Part shown: positions 8,232 to 16,187 of the stretch, one piece after another
How positions within the stretch are numbered: the first letter of the stretch is position 1
How the letters are laid out: every line of letters begins with the position of its first letter
Assembly (NCBI GenBank): GCA_934702115.1
Contig: CAKUYF010000005.1
Location: 1-29,306, forward strand
Reading direction: 5' to 3'
DNA length: 29,306 bases
Source: an uncultured Eubacteriales bacterium
GTDB lineage: Bacteria > Bacillota > Clostridia > Oscillospirales > Acutalibacteraceae
Translations under genes and position numbers: made by a program
The notes under the pieces: model-generated
The model's input: only the letters and a program-made list of their open reading frames with translations
Databases searched by the model: none
Told to the model about the DNA's origin: nothing

Positions 8232-8365
8232 AATGAGTTAAATATTGTTTAGATACCAACAAGATAACTAAATTGAATTTTTTAATGTTAAGTAATTTTG
8301 AAGCCTAAAGATAAATTAATTTCAAGAATTTAATTATAATTTTTCAAAAAAGTTGGGGTTTTAAT

Positions 8366-9694
8366 ATGCGTACATATGATATAATAGCTAAAAAGAGAGA
8401 TGGAAATGAATTAAATGAATATGAAATCAATCATATTATAAATGGATATGTAAACGGAGATATTCCTGATTATCAGATGTCAGCATTTTTAATGGCTATA
8501 TATCTTAAAGGAATGACTGCAAAAGAATGCGGAGCTCTTACAAAATGTATGTTAGATTCAGGGGATGTAATGGACTTATCCGATATAAAAGGAATTAAAG
8601 TAGATAAGCACAGCACGGGAGGAGTAGGAGATAAAACTACACTTATTATAACTCCTATAGTAGCAGCATGTGGGGTAAAGGTAGCCAAAATGTCTGGCAG
8701 GGGATTGGGGCATACCGGAGGAACAATTGATAAGTTAGAATCAATTGACGGATTTAAAGTAGGCATTGAAAAGAAAAAATTCATTGAGATAGTAAAAAGA
8801 GTCGGATGCTGCATAGTAAGTCAAACAGGGAATTTAGTCCCGGCAGATAAAAAAATTTATGCTTTACGTGATGTAACAGCAACAGTTGAAAGTATTCCTC
8901 TTATAGCTTCCAGTATAATGAGTAAGAAGCTTGCATCAGGTGCGGATTGTATCTTATTGGATGTTAAGGTTGGAGACGGAGCTTTTATGAAAACTTCGGA
9001 GGAAGCTATAAAGCTCTCAAAGCTAATGGTAGAGATAGGAGAATCTTTTGGGAAAAAAGTTATAGCTGTTATAACAGGGATGGATGAACCTTTAGGAAAT
9101 TCTATAGGGAATTTTTTAGAAGTTTTGGAAGCTTATAGAGTTTTAAATGGAAAAGGTCCAGAGGATTTAAAAGAAGTTTCAGTTTATTTAGCAGCTCACA
9201 TGCTTTATATGGCAGGAATTGGTAATTTAAAGAAGTGTGAAGAAAAAGCTAGGAAGTCTCTCGAAGACGGAAGTGCTTTGGAAAAGTTTAAAGAAATGAT
9301 TTATGCTCAAGGTGGAAATGCAGAATTTCTTGAAGAAAGATATTGGCAGAAAAAATTTGATGTAAAATATGAATGTTTATCTTCTGTTTCCGGGTATGTT
9401 ACTAAAGTAGAAGCGAGTAAAGTTGGAAAAGCTTCTATGATTTTAGGATCGGGTCGTCAAGTAAAAGAAGACTCTATTGATCCTTATGCAGGAATAGTAC
9501 TTAATAAGAAAGTGGGAGATAAAGTTGAAGAAGGAGAAACTTTGGGTACACTATATTCATCAGATATAAAAAAATGTAAAGACGCAGAAAAAATTTTTAA
9601 AGAAAGCTTTAGAATAAGTAATGAACCGCCACATAAAATTCCGTTTGTGCGTGCAAAGGTTACTTTTGATAGAGTAGATAAATATTTTGTGTAA
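8366..9694 (+). CDS. pdp: Pyrimidine-nucleoside (thymidine) phosphorylase
   Basis: Cleaves thymidine, deoxyuridine and often uridine with phosphate to give base and pentose-1-phosphate. The 442-residue protein has the usual three parts: an N-terminal helical domain (MRTYDIIAKKRDG), the alpha/beta core with phosphate loop KHSTGGVGDK (81-90), and the signature MSGRGLGHTGGTIDKLESI (109-127). A C-terminal domain starts around residue 340, with the PYAGIVLNKKVGDKVEEGE element. Length and motifs fit Gram-positive Pdp; a narrow thymidine-specific DeoA is the alternative and cannot be excluded. It begins 134 bases after the deoC-like gene. That gap holds a lone TATAAT (8335-8340) without a clear -35 box, so independent transcription is possible but unproven. 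The binding site before ATG 8366 (GTTGGGG) is modest. Confidence 0.95.
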   Translation: MRTYDIIAKKRDGNELNEYEINHIINGYVNGDIPDYQMSAFLMAIYLKGMTAKECGALTKCMLDSGDVMDLSDIKGIKVDKHSTGGVGDKTTLIITPIVAACGVKVAKMSGRGLGHTGGTIDKLESIDGFKVGIEKKKFIEIVKRVGCCIVSQTGNLVPADKKIYALRDVTATVESIPLIASSIMSKKLASGADCILLDVKVGDGAFMKTSEEAIKLSKLMVEIGESFGKKVIAVITGMDEPLGNSIGNFLEVLEAYRVLNGKGPEDLKEVSVYLAAHMLYMAGIGNLKKCEEKARKSLEDGSALEKFKEMIYAQGGNAEFLEERYWQKKFDVKYECLSSVSGYVTKVEASKVGKASMILGSGRQVKEDSIDPYAGIVLNKKVGDKVEEGETLGTLYSSDIKKCKDAEKIFKESFRISNEPPHKIPFVRAKVTFDRVDKYFV

Positions 9695-9726
9695 TCATAT
9701 TTTTAATTTTAAGGGGGATATTTTAG

Positions 9727-11712
9727 GTGAAAGCAGAAGAAGCAAAACGTCTTGCAGAAAATTACAGAAAAGAAATTGAATATCATAATAAAAAATACTA
9801 CGAAGATGATTCACCTGAAATAGAAGATTATGAATATGATCTGCTCTTAAAGAAATTAGAAGATTTAGAAAGCCAGTTTCCCGAGTTAAATAGGGATGAT
9901 TATTCTCCAACGAAAAAAGTCGGGGGAAGAGCAAATGAAAAGTTTGCACCTGTGGTTCATAAAGTAAAAATGGAAAGCTTACATGATTCTTTTTCCAAAG
10001 AAGAAATAATAGCTTTTGACAAACGCATAAAAAGTGTAGTAAATAATCCTAAGTATGTAGTTGAACCTAAAATAGACGGTTTATCAGTATCTATAGAGTA
10101 TGAGAACGGCAAATTAATCAGAGCTTCTACCCGAGGGGATGGAAGCGTTGGAGAAGATATAACAGAGAATATATATACGATTAAAAACCTACCTAAAAAT
10201 TTAAGTAAAGAAGTCCCTTTTTTAGAGGTGAGAGGAGAAGTATATATTTCAAAAGAAAATTTTTTGAAATTGGTTAGCTCTCAAGAAGCCGAAGGCCATA
10301 AAGCTTTTAAAAATCCCAGAAATGCTGCGGCAGGATCTTTAAGGCAGAAGGATGCTAAAGTAACTTCTCTACGAAAACTTGATGTATTTGTATTTAATAT
10401 TCAGGAAGTGGAAGGGTATAAATTTAAAAGTCATAAAGAGTCTTTAGATTTTTTAAAAGAATTAGGATTTACAGTTCTGCCTTTTTATAATTGTTATGAT
10501 GATATAAATGACGTAATAAAGGAAATAGACAGAATCAATGAATTAAGGCTTTCTTTACCTTTTCAAACTGATGGTGCGGTAATAAAATTGGACTCTTTGG
10601 ATGATAGAAAAATTTTAGGAAGCACTGCTAAATTTCCACGTTGGGCCGAAGCCTATAAATATCCTCCTGAAGAATGTAAAACAAAACTCTTAGGAATTGA
10701 AATAAATGTGGGTAGAACAGGTATTCTTACTCCCACAGGCATATTAGAGCCTGTTCTGATATCGGGAACAACTGTTAAAAGAGTAACACTTCATAATCAA
10801 GATTTTATTAAGGAAAAGGATATAAAAATAGGCGATGAAGTTATTGTTAAGAAAGCGGGAGAAATCATTCCTGAAATAGTTAAGGTAATTCATAGTGATG
10901 GCGATTCTAAAAGTTTTGAATTTCCAACAATATGCCCTTCTTGCGGATCTGCAGTAACAAAGCTGGAAGATGAAGTAGCTATTAGATGTATAAATACTGA
11001 TTGCCCTGAGCAGTTGGTGAGAAATATTATCCATTTTGTTTCTAAAGGCGCTATGGACATAGAAGGTTTAGGAGAAGTGCTTGTAACAAAACTTGTGAAA
11101 AGTAGACTAGTTAATTCCTCTGTAGATCTTTATGATTTGACTGTAGAAAAGCTTGTGAGTATAGAAAGAATGGGAGAAAAATCTTCTCAAAATATTATTA
11201 ATGCAATAAAAAATTCAAAAAATAAAAATTTGGACAAATTTTTGTTCGCACTTGGAATCCGTCATGTAGGTCAAAAAGCCTCTAAAATAATAACCAATAA
11301 ATTTAAATCTATAGATGAGATAGTAAATATAACTGAAGAAAAAATATGTTCTTTAGATGGAATAGGAGAAATAACGGCTAAAAGTTTAATAAATTACTTT
11401 TCAGTTGTAGAAAATAGGTCACTTATTGAAAAATTTAAGTATCATGGACTCACTTTGCGTGCCGATGATTCTGAAATTAAAGATATGTTTATTGGGCAAA
11501 CGTTCGTATTAACAGGTGCACTTGAAAATTTTACGCGTGATGAAGCAACAAAGCTTATTGAAAGTTTAGGAGGTAAAGTAACCTCCTCTGTATCTAAAAA
11601 AACTTCTTATGTAGTAGTCGGTTCAGAAGCGGGAAGTAAACTGGAAAAAGCTGTAAAGCTAGGTATAAAAATAATAGAAGAAAAAGAATTTTTAAGTCTG
11701 GTTAATAAATGA
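9727..11712 (+). CDS. ligA: NAD-dependent DNA ligase
   Basis: Seals nicks during replication and repair using NAD+. The 661-residue protein has the full LigA layout. An Ia domain (residues 1-60, with YHNKKYYEDDSPEIEDYEYD) captures NAD+. The adenylation domain has the nucleophilic Lys115 in EPKIDGLS and TRGDG (135-139). An OB fold is followed by a Cys4 zinc finger (Cys403, 406, 421, 426). Helix-hairpin-helix repeats span about 435-575, and a C-terminal BRCT domain starts near 586 (FIGQTFVLTGALENFTRDEA). The start is a GTG at 9727 with AAGGGGGAT upstream. It lies 32 bases after pdp and may be co-transcribed with it. No GC-rich terminator follows; the 3' gap holds only a weak AT-rich inverted repeat. 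Confidence 0.97.
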   Translation: MKAEEAKRLAENYRKEIEYHNKKYYEDDSPEIEDYEYDLLLKKLEDLESQFPELNRDDYSPTKKVGGRANEKFAPVVHKVKMESLHDSFSKEEIIAFDKRIKSVVNNPKYVVEPKIDGLSVSIEYENGKLIRASTRGDGSVGEDITENIYTIKNLPKNLSKEVPFLEVRGEVYISKENFLKLVSSQEAEGHKAFKNPRNAAAGSLRQKDAKVTSLRKLDVFVFNIQEVEGYKFKSHKESLDFLKELGFTVLPFYNCYDDINDVIKEIDRINELRLSLPFQTDGAVIKLDSLDDRKILGSTAKFPRWAEAYKYPPEECKTKLLGIEINVGRTGILTPTGILEPVLISGTTVKRVTLHNQDFIKEKDIKIGDEVIVKKAGEIIPEIVKVIHSDGDSKSFEFPTICPSCGSAVTKLEDEVAIRCINTDCPEQLVRNIIHFVSKGAMDIEGLGEVLVTKLVKSRLVNSSVDLYDLTVEKLVSIERMGEKSSQNIINAIKNSKNKNLDKFLFALGIRHVGQKASKIITNKFKSIDEIVNITEEKICSLDGIGEITAKSLINYFSVVENRSLIEKFKYHGLTLRADDSEIKDMFIGQTFVLTGALENFTRDEATKLIESLGGKVTSSVSKKTSYVVVGSEAGSKLEKAVKLGIKIIEEKEFLSLVNK

Positions 11713-11774
11713 ATTTAAGTTTATAATTATATTTTTTAAATTGAAAAGTTATAAAATATCTGATGGTAGCTTTG

Positions 11775-11803
11775 TTTACAAATTATACTTCATAGTATAT
11801 AAT
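11775..11803 (+). promoter_or_regulatory. Sigma-A promoter of ileS
   Basis: TTTACA at 11775-11780 and a perfect TATAAT at 11798-11803 are separated by exactly 17 bases. Transcription should start near 11810, leaving about 60 bases of leader before the ileS ATG at 11873. That leader is too short for a T-box, and no T-box sequence is present in the 160-base gap. Confidence 0.75.
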
Positions 11804-11872
11804 TTGAATGATGAAAATTGCTTATCGGTTTAAGAAAAAGAATTGAATATACGTTTAGGAGGAATTAAACAA

Positions 11873-14800
11873 ATGTCGCTGGAAAAAAAGCCCGACTTTT
11901 CAAAATTAGAAACAGATATTTTAAAATTTTGGGATGACCACAATTGTTTAGAAAAAATTAAAGAAAAAAATCAAGGTAAAAAGCCATTTCGTTTTTTAGA
12001 CGGTCCAATAACTGCGAATAATCCTATGGGAGTTCATCACGCTTGGGGAAGAAGCATAAAAGATATTGCTTTAAGATATAAAGCTATGAATGGACACTCT
12101 TGCCATTATCGCAATGGTTTTGATACTCAAGGGCTTTGGGTAGAAGTTGAAGTAGAAAAAGAATTGGGTTTTAAAAGTAAAAAAGACATAGAAGCATATG
12201 GAATGGATAAATTCACAAATAAGTGCATTGAACGCATTAAACGATTTTCAAAAGTAATTACAGCTCAGTCTAAAAGATTAGGTCAATGGATGGATTGGAA
12301 CAATTCATACTTTACTCATACCGATGAGAACATATCAGCCATTTGGTATTTTCTTAAAGTGTGTCATGAAAGAGGCTGGATACGACAGGCAAATCGTCCT
12401 ATGCCGTGGTGCCCCAGATGCGGAACATCTCTTTCTGAGCATGAAATGTCAGGAGCTCATAAAGAAGTAACTCATAAATCTGTATTTTGTATTGCTAAAG
12501 TTAAGGACTGCTCTTTTGATGTTTTAGTTTGGACTACTACGCCTTGGACACTTTCCGCTAATGTTGCTTTAGCTGTTAATCCTACACTTGATTATGCGAT
12601 TGTAAAATGCGAAGGATTTGAAAAGCCTATCGCACTAGCCAAAAATGCGATTAAGTATATCGACGGAGAAAAACAAGTTTTAAAGTTAATAAAAGGTGAA
12701 GAGCTTATTGGGCATGAATATGAAACGTTTTTCCCGCATCTTTCCGTTCAAAAAGGTATGGATCACAAGATTATTGCATGGGAAGATGTAGATGCAAATG
12801 AAGGCTGTGGGGTTGTTCATATTGCTCCGGGATGTGGTGCAGAGGATTATGAATTAGGTAAAAAATATAATCTCCCTGAGATATGCCCTGTAAACGAATC
12901 AGGATTATTTTATGACGAGTATGACTTCTTAAGCGGTAAAAGTGCAGCTGAAGCTTCTGAATTAGTTTTTGAAAAGCTTAAAGATCAAGGAAAGCTGTTT
13001 AAAGTTCAAGAATATAAGCATAGTTATCCTGTTTGCTGGAGATGTAAAACAGAGGTAATTTTTAGGCTTGTAAGAGAATGGTACATCCAAACAAGTGAAA
13101 TAAAACCTAAACTTATAGAAGAGGCGGGGAAAGTAAAATGGGAACCTGCATTTATAGGTAAAAGAATGAATGATTGGCTTCAAAATATGGGGGATTGGAA
13201 TATCTCCAGGAAGAGATTTTACGGATTACCGCTACCTCTTTACCCGTGTAAAAAATGTGGTCATTTAACTGTTGTAGGTTCCAAAGAAGAACTTGTGGAG
13301 CTTGGAGGAGAAGTAGCTCGTAATTTACCGGAGTTACATAGGCCATGGATAGATGAAGTTAAAATTAAGTGTCCTCACTGTGGGGATGAAGTTGAAAGAG
13401 TCCCCGACGTCGGAGATGTATGGCTTGATGCAGGTATAGTACCTTTTTCAACTCTTGGATATTTTTCAGATAGAGCTAAATGGGAAGAAAATTTCCCTAT
13501 TGAGTGGGTAACGGAGATGCAAGAGCAAGTCAGGCTGTGGTTTTATTCGTTACTTTTCATGAGTGTAACTTTAACAGGCAGAGCGCCTTACGAAAAAGTT
13601 CAAGCTTATGGAAAGGTAGTAGCGGAAGACGGAACTAAATTTTCTAAGACAGGATTTATGATTCCTTTTAATGAAGCAGCGGATAAGATAGGAGCGGATG
13701 CTGTAAGGTATATTTTTGCAGCTGCTCCGATTGCAGGGGACGTCAGATTCGGATATACACTAGGAGAAGAAGCACGTAGGAAACTTTTAGGATTTTGGAA
13801 CATATGTTCATTTTTTACTACCTATGCTGAAATAGATAAGCCGAAAATAAAGAAATGCAATCCTGAAAATCCAGTTGATAGATGGTTAAACAGTAGAGTA
13901 GCAGACTTTATAAATAAAGCTAAGAAGAGCTATGAATCTTATAATACGGTAGGAGTAATAAAAGAATTTGAAACTTGCATGGATGATATTTCAAATTGGT
14001 ATGTTAGAACAAACCGTAGAAGATTTTGGAAAAATAAATTGGATACTGACAAAGAAAATGCGTATAATTCTCTTTATTATGCAATTAAAAATACAATAAA
14101 AGTAATGGCTCCTATTATCCCATTTATGACGGAACATCTATGGCAAAATATAGTCAAATCATATGAACCTGAAGAAGCTGAATCAATTCATCTTTCTGAT
14201 TTTCCAGAGGTAATTCCATATGATAAAGAAATTTTGAAGGAAGTAGAAAAAGTTAGAACTGTAATAACTCAAGCATTGAAGTTAAGGAATGAAAAAAATC
14301 TGAAAGTACGCCAACCGCTTTCCAAGCTTTATTTAGACAAAATGTTTAAAGATGTTTTACCTTATGAAGATGTAATAAAAGAAGAATTAAACATTAAGAA
14401 CATTATTTGTTTAGAAGACTTTTCTGAAATTCAAGATGAATATGTAAAGTTAAATTTCAGCATAGCTGGACGTAAACTAAAAGGTGACGTAAATAAAGTA
14501 AAGCAAATCTGTGAAAATTTAGATGCAGTGTTTCAACGTTCTTTAGTTTCGGAAATCAGAGATAGCAATACTATAAGTCTTCCGGGATATGATAAGCTTA
14601 TAGATGTAGATTGTTTTAGCATTATATCCAAAGAAAAAGAAAATATTGCTGTGGATGAAGACTCAAAGTTAATTGCTATAAATACTGAAATAACAGAAGC
14701 TCTTAAAATGGAGGGAATTTACAGGGAAATTTTACGTAATTGTCAGTTAATGCGTAAAGAAGCAGACTGCGATGTATGCGAAAGAGTAACTTTAAGCTTT

Positions 14801-14959
14801 AAGACGGAATCAAACATTATAGAGTCTACACTAAAAGAGTACAAAAACGATATAGCCAGGGAAGCCCTTGCAAAGATTGAAACCATAACTAACATGCCTA
14901 CATTAGAAAAGAACATTTCTATAGATGGCGAAGAGGCTAAAATTCTTCTTATGCGATAA
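11873..14959 (+). CDS. ileS: Isoleucyl-tRNA synthetase
   Basis: Charges tRNA-Ile in the cytoplasm and edits mis-activated valine. The preferred start is ATG 11873, because AGGAGG at 11857-11862 stands 10 bases before it; an in-frame TTG ten codons earlier (11843) would place that site inside the gene. The protein then has 1028 residues. The class I signature HIGH appears as HHAW (55-58, in MGVHHAWGR) and KMSKS as KFSKT (589-593). An editing domain (TTTPWTLSANVALAVNP) lies between them. CPRC (near 185), CWRC, CKKC and CPHC pairs suggest zinc sites. The C-terminal anticodon-binding domain is long. Length and the HHAW form resemble the eukaryote-like type of IleS associated with mupirocin tolerance; this subtype call is inference. 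It faces the minus-strand peptide genes. Confidence 0.95.
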   Translation: MSLEKKPDFSKLETDILKFWDDHNCLEKIKEKNQGKKPFRFLDGPITANNPMGVHHAWGRSIKDIALRYKAMNGHSCHYRNGFDTQGLWVEVEVEKELGFKSKKDIEAYGMDKFTNKCIERIKRFSKVITAQSKRLGQWMDWNNSYFTHTDENISAIWYFLKVCHERGWIRQANRPMPWCPRCGTSLSEHEMSGAHKEVTHKSVFCIAKVKDCSFDVLVWTTTPWTLSANVALAVNPTLDYAIVKCEGFEKPIALAKNAIKYIDGEKQVLKLIKGEELIGHEYETFFPHLSVQKGMDHKIIAWEDVDANEGCGVVHIAPGCGAEDYELGKKYNLPEICPVNESGLFYDEYDFLSGKSAAEASELVFEKLKDQGKLFKVQEYKHSYPVCWRCKTEVIFRLVREWYIQTSEIKPKLIEEAGKVKWEPAFIGKRMNDWLQNMGDWNISRKRFYGLPLPLYPCKKCGHLTVVGSKEELVELGGEVARNLPELHRPWIDEVKIKCPHCGDEVERVPDVGDVWLDAGIVPFSTLGYFSDRAKWEENFPIEWVTEMQEQVRLWFYSLLFMSVTLTGRAPYEKVQAYGKVVAEDGTKFSKTGFMIPFNEAADKIGADAVRYIFAAAPIAGDVRFGYTLGEEARRKLLGFWNICSFFTTYAEIDKPKIKKCNPENPVDRWLNSRVADFINKAKKSYESYNTVGVIKEFETCMDDISNWYVRTNRRRFWKNKLDTDKENAYNSLYYAIKNTIKVMAPIIPFMTEHLWQNIVKSYEPEEAESIHLSDFPEVIPYDKEILKEVEKVRTVITQALKLRNEKNLKVRQPLSKLYLDKMFKDVLPYEDVIKEELNIKNIICLEDFSEIQDEYVKLNFSIAGRKLKGDVNKVKQICENLDAVFQRSLVSEIRDSNTISLPGYDKLIDVDCFSIISKEKENIAVDEDSKLIAINTEITEALKMEGIYREILRNCQLMRKEADCDVCERVTLSFKTESNIIESTLKEYKNDIAREALAKIETITNMPTLEKNISIDGEEAKILLMR

Positions 14960-15000
14960 GAAATAGAAAATGTGATTCAAAATTTAAATAGATAGAAAAG

Positions 15001-15028
15001 TAACACTCGCTTTTTGAAGCGAGTGTTA
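15001..15028 (-). terminator. Hairpin terminator between convergent ileS and peptide gene
   Basis: A perfect 12-base-pair stem, TAACACTCGCTT against AAGCGAGTGTTA, closes a 4-base loop (15013-15016). On the minus strand it is followed by CTTTTCTATC, a short U-rich tail; on the plus strand it is followed by TACTAAAA, which lacks a U-run. It therefore fits best as the terminator for the minus-strand peptide gene that ends at 15255, and may also block ileS transcripts 41 bases after their stop codon. Confidence 0.7.
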
Positions 15029-15254
15029 TACTAAAAATTACTAGAGTTAAATTATGGAATAATTAAAAACAAAAATTAACAAATATATCATTAAATCTAG
15101 CCTTCAAATGACTTTCAAAAAGAAATGGAAAGTCTTATGTTTTATATGGATATAATCATAGCATTGTAACACAGCAAGCATTACAATTTAGATGAAAAAT
15201 TTAATTAAGATAATTTCTAAGCTGATTTCATAAGTTTTTTTATTGGGATAAAAT
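15029..15254. other. Non-coding gap between convergent genes
   Basis: No convincing gene is visible in this very AT-rich 226-base stretch. Two small inverted repeats are present: GACTTTC (15110-15116) with GAAAGTC (15128-15134), and ATTGTAA (15163-15169) with TTACAAT (15181-15187). Neither has a clear U-tract, so they are weak secondary terminators at best or chance pairings in AT-rich sequence. Confidence 0.4.
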
Positions 15255-15626
15255 TTATTTACCTCTAATTTTTTCACTAATTTTACCATAAGCCCATTTA
15301 ACGCCTTTATATCCTCCATATGCTGCAGCCGAAGTTAACGCCGTTCCAACTACTGAGCCTGAAAACAAAGCAGCTCTTTCGGCTATACTAGCATTACTGT
15401 CAGCAAAAGCTGCTATGATACCGCCTACTGGATTGAGCACTAGTGAGCATTCAAAGTCTTCAGCAAAGCTTCCACCTGAAATTTCATTAAGATCTTCTTC
15501 TGAAAGAGCTGCACCTTTTTTTTCGCATGCCTTATTGATAATTGCTCCTAAAGCTTGGACTTCTTCTTTAGATATTTCAACTCCTTTTTCAGCAAAAGCT
15601 TTTTGTACTTCTTCGGGTGTTTCCAT
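15255..15626 (-). CDS. Double-glycine peptide precursor with Nif11-like leader
   Basis: A small precursor, probably of a secreted bacteriocin-like or RiPP peptide. From ATG 15626 it has 123 residues: leader 1-52, ending LSEEDLNEISGG, then a 71-residue core. The core has a single Cys at position 8, Gly/Ala-rich hydrophobic segments (NPVGGIIAAF, then AALFSGSVVGTALTSAAA) and a basic tail ending EKIRGK, consistent with membrane insertion. TPEEVQKAFAEKGVEISKEE resembles the second half of Nif11-type leaders. The first half lies upstream in frame (15627-15692) but behind an in-frame TAA, so the natural start seems lost. The ATG used here has no good ribosome binding site. The true product is either absent or starts with a shortened leader. 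No export or modification enzyme is nearby. The family assignment is by pattern only. Confidence 0.6.
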   Translation of the reverse strand: METPEEVQKAFAEKGVEISKEEVQALGAIINKACEKKGAALSEEDLNEISGGSFAEDFECSLVLNPVGGIIAAFADSNASIAERAALFSGSVVGTALTSAAAYGGYKGVKWAYGKISEKIRGK

Positions 15627-15692
15627 TTTAATTATACTTTCAGAAAAATCCTTATCTTTAATTAGCTCTTCAAATTTATTCTTATTTTACAT
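15627..15692 (-). pseudogene. N-terminal half of Nif11-like leader with TAA at codon 2
   Basis: Reading upstream of 15626 in the same frame gives NKNKFEELIKDKDFSESIIK, the expected first half of a Nif11-like leader. It is preceded by ATG (15690-15692) and immediately by TAA (15687-15689). AAAGGAGTG stands about 10 bases before that ATG, so this is the position a ribosome should choose. A single A-to-T change (AAA to TAA) would explain it. No other start codon exists between the TAA and ATG 15626 in frame. Confidence 0.65.
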
Positions 15693-15739
15693 TTATTTTT
15701 GCACTCCTTTTTGATAAAATGTAAACTATGAACAATTTG

Positions 15740-15768
15740 ATTATATCTTGCTAACTTAAAAAAGTCAA
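15740..15768 (-). promoter_or_regulatory. Sigma-A promoter of the Nif11-like peptide gene
   Basis: Read on the minus strand, TTGACT (15763-15768) and a perfect TATAAT (15740-15745) are 17 bases apart. Transcription should start near 15733, giving a leader of about 40 bases to the ribosome binding site and ATG at 15692. The match is nearly ideal for a housekeeping promoter, so the gene is probably still transcribed. Confidence 0.75.
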
Positions 15769-15803
15769 TATTTTTTAAAATTTATATAAATTCAACAAAA
15801 GAA

Positions 15804-15837
15804 TAGCTCTTTCAGATTTTTACATCCAAAAGAGCTA
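15804..15837 (-). terminator. Hairpin downstream of second peptide gene
   Basis: TAGCTCTTT (15804-15812) pairs perfectly with AAAGAGCTA (15829-15837) around a 16-base loop. On the minus strand it is followed by TTCTTTTGTTG. It lies 16 bases past the stop of the peptide gene at 15854 and separates it from the promoter of the next peptide gene. The loop is long and the stem AT-rich, so efficiency may be partial. Confidence 0.5.
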
Positions 15838-15853
15838 AAAACTACTTTAAATC

Positions 15854-16102
15854 CTATCCTAAGATTTTATTTTTCACTTGTACTGCTTTACTATATAACC
15901 ACGGAGCAAAAAATCCTATAGCTACCCATGTAGCAGTTGAGAGAAGCTGTCCTTTTTCGTTGTCACTTGAATTTAACGTAACTACTTTCCAAGCATTTTC
16001 AAAAGGTTTTTTCATTCCACACAAAAAGCTATCTTTAACATTGCTCAAATTCCCACCGCTTACACTAGATAATTCTGATTCATTAAGCTCAATAAATTTC
16101 AT
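15854..16102 (-). CDS. Short double-glycine leader peptide precursor, bacteriocin-like
   Basis: An 82-residue precursor with a classic 17-residue class II bacteriocin-type leader, MKFIELNESELSSVSGG, followed by a 65-residue core. ATG 16102 is chosen because AAGGATGG precedes it and the leader then has the usual length; an in-frame start at 16147 would add 15 residues unlike any leader. The core has one Cys at position 11, an amphipathic basic stretch (GMKKPFENAWK), a strongly hydrophobic helix (WVAIGFFAPWLY) and a basic tail ending NKILG. Cleavage after GG is normally done by a peptidase-containing ABC exporter, which is not in this window. No immunity gene is visible. It has its own promoter directly after polC. 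Recognition is by leader pattern; the activity is unknown. Confidence 0.65.
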   Translation of the reverse strand: MKFIELNESELSSVSGGNLSNVKDSFLCGMKKPFENAWKVVTLNSSDNEKGQLLSTATWVAIGFFAPWLYSKAVQVKNKILG

Positions 16103-16151
16103 TCTAAACCATCCTTGTTTTGTATTTTTAAATAGGTCTGAACCCAATCGT

Positions 16152-16180
16152 ATTTTAAACTATTTGAAAACAAATGTCAA
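16152..16180 (-). promoter_or_regulatory. Sigma-A promoter of the short double-glycine peptide gene
   Basis: On the minus strand a perfect TTGACA (16175-16180) and TAAAAT (16152-16157) are spaced by 17 bases. The promoter begins 7 bases after the polC stop codon (16188-16190), so the peptide gene has its own transcription start near 16145 even if some polC transcripts read through. No terminator is visible between polC and this promoter. Confidence 0.75.
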
Positions 16181-16187
16181 TACAAAA

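Noticed and set aside
8335..8340. Perfect TATAAT upstream of pdp
   Set aside because: No acceptable -35 box is found at 15-19 bases upstream and no extended -10 TG, so it is not reported as a promoter.
11714..11750. AT-rich inverted repeat AATTTAA / TTAAATT after ligA
   Set aside because: The arms are 7 bases of pure A/T, with no U-tract after the right arm, so it is not a supportable terminator.
15415..15714. Plus-strand open frame of 99 codons opposite the Nif11-like gene
   Set aside because: It is the antisense shadow of the peptide gene, with no ribosome binding site and an unlikely Ser/Leu-rich composition.
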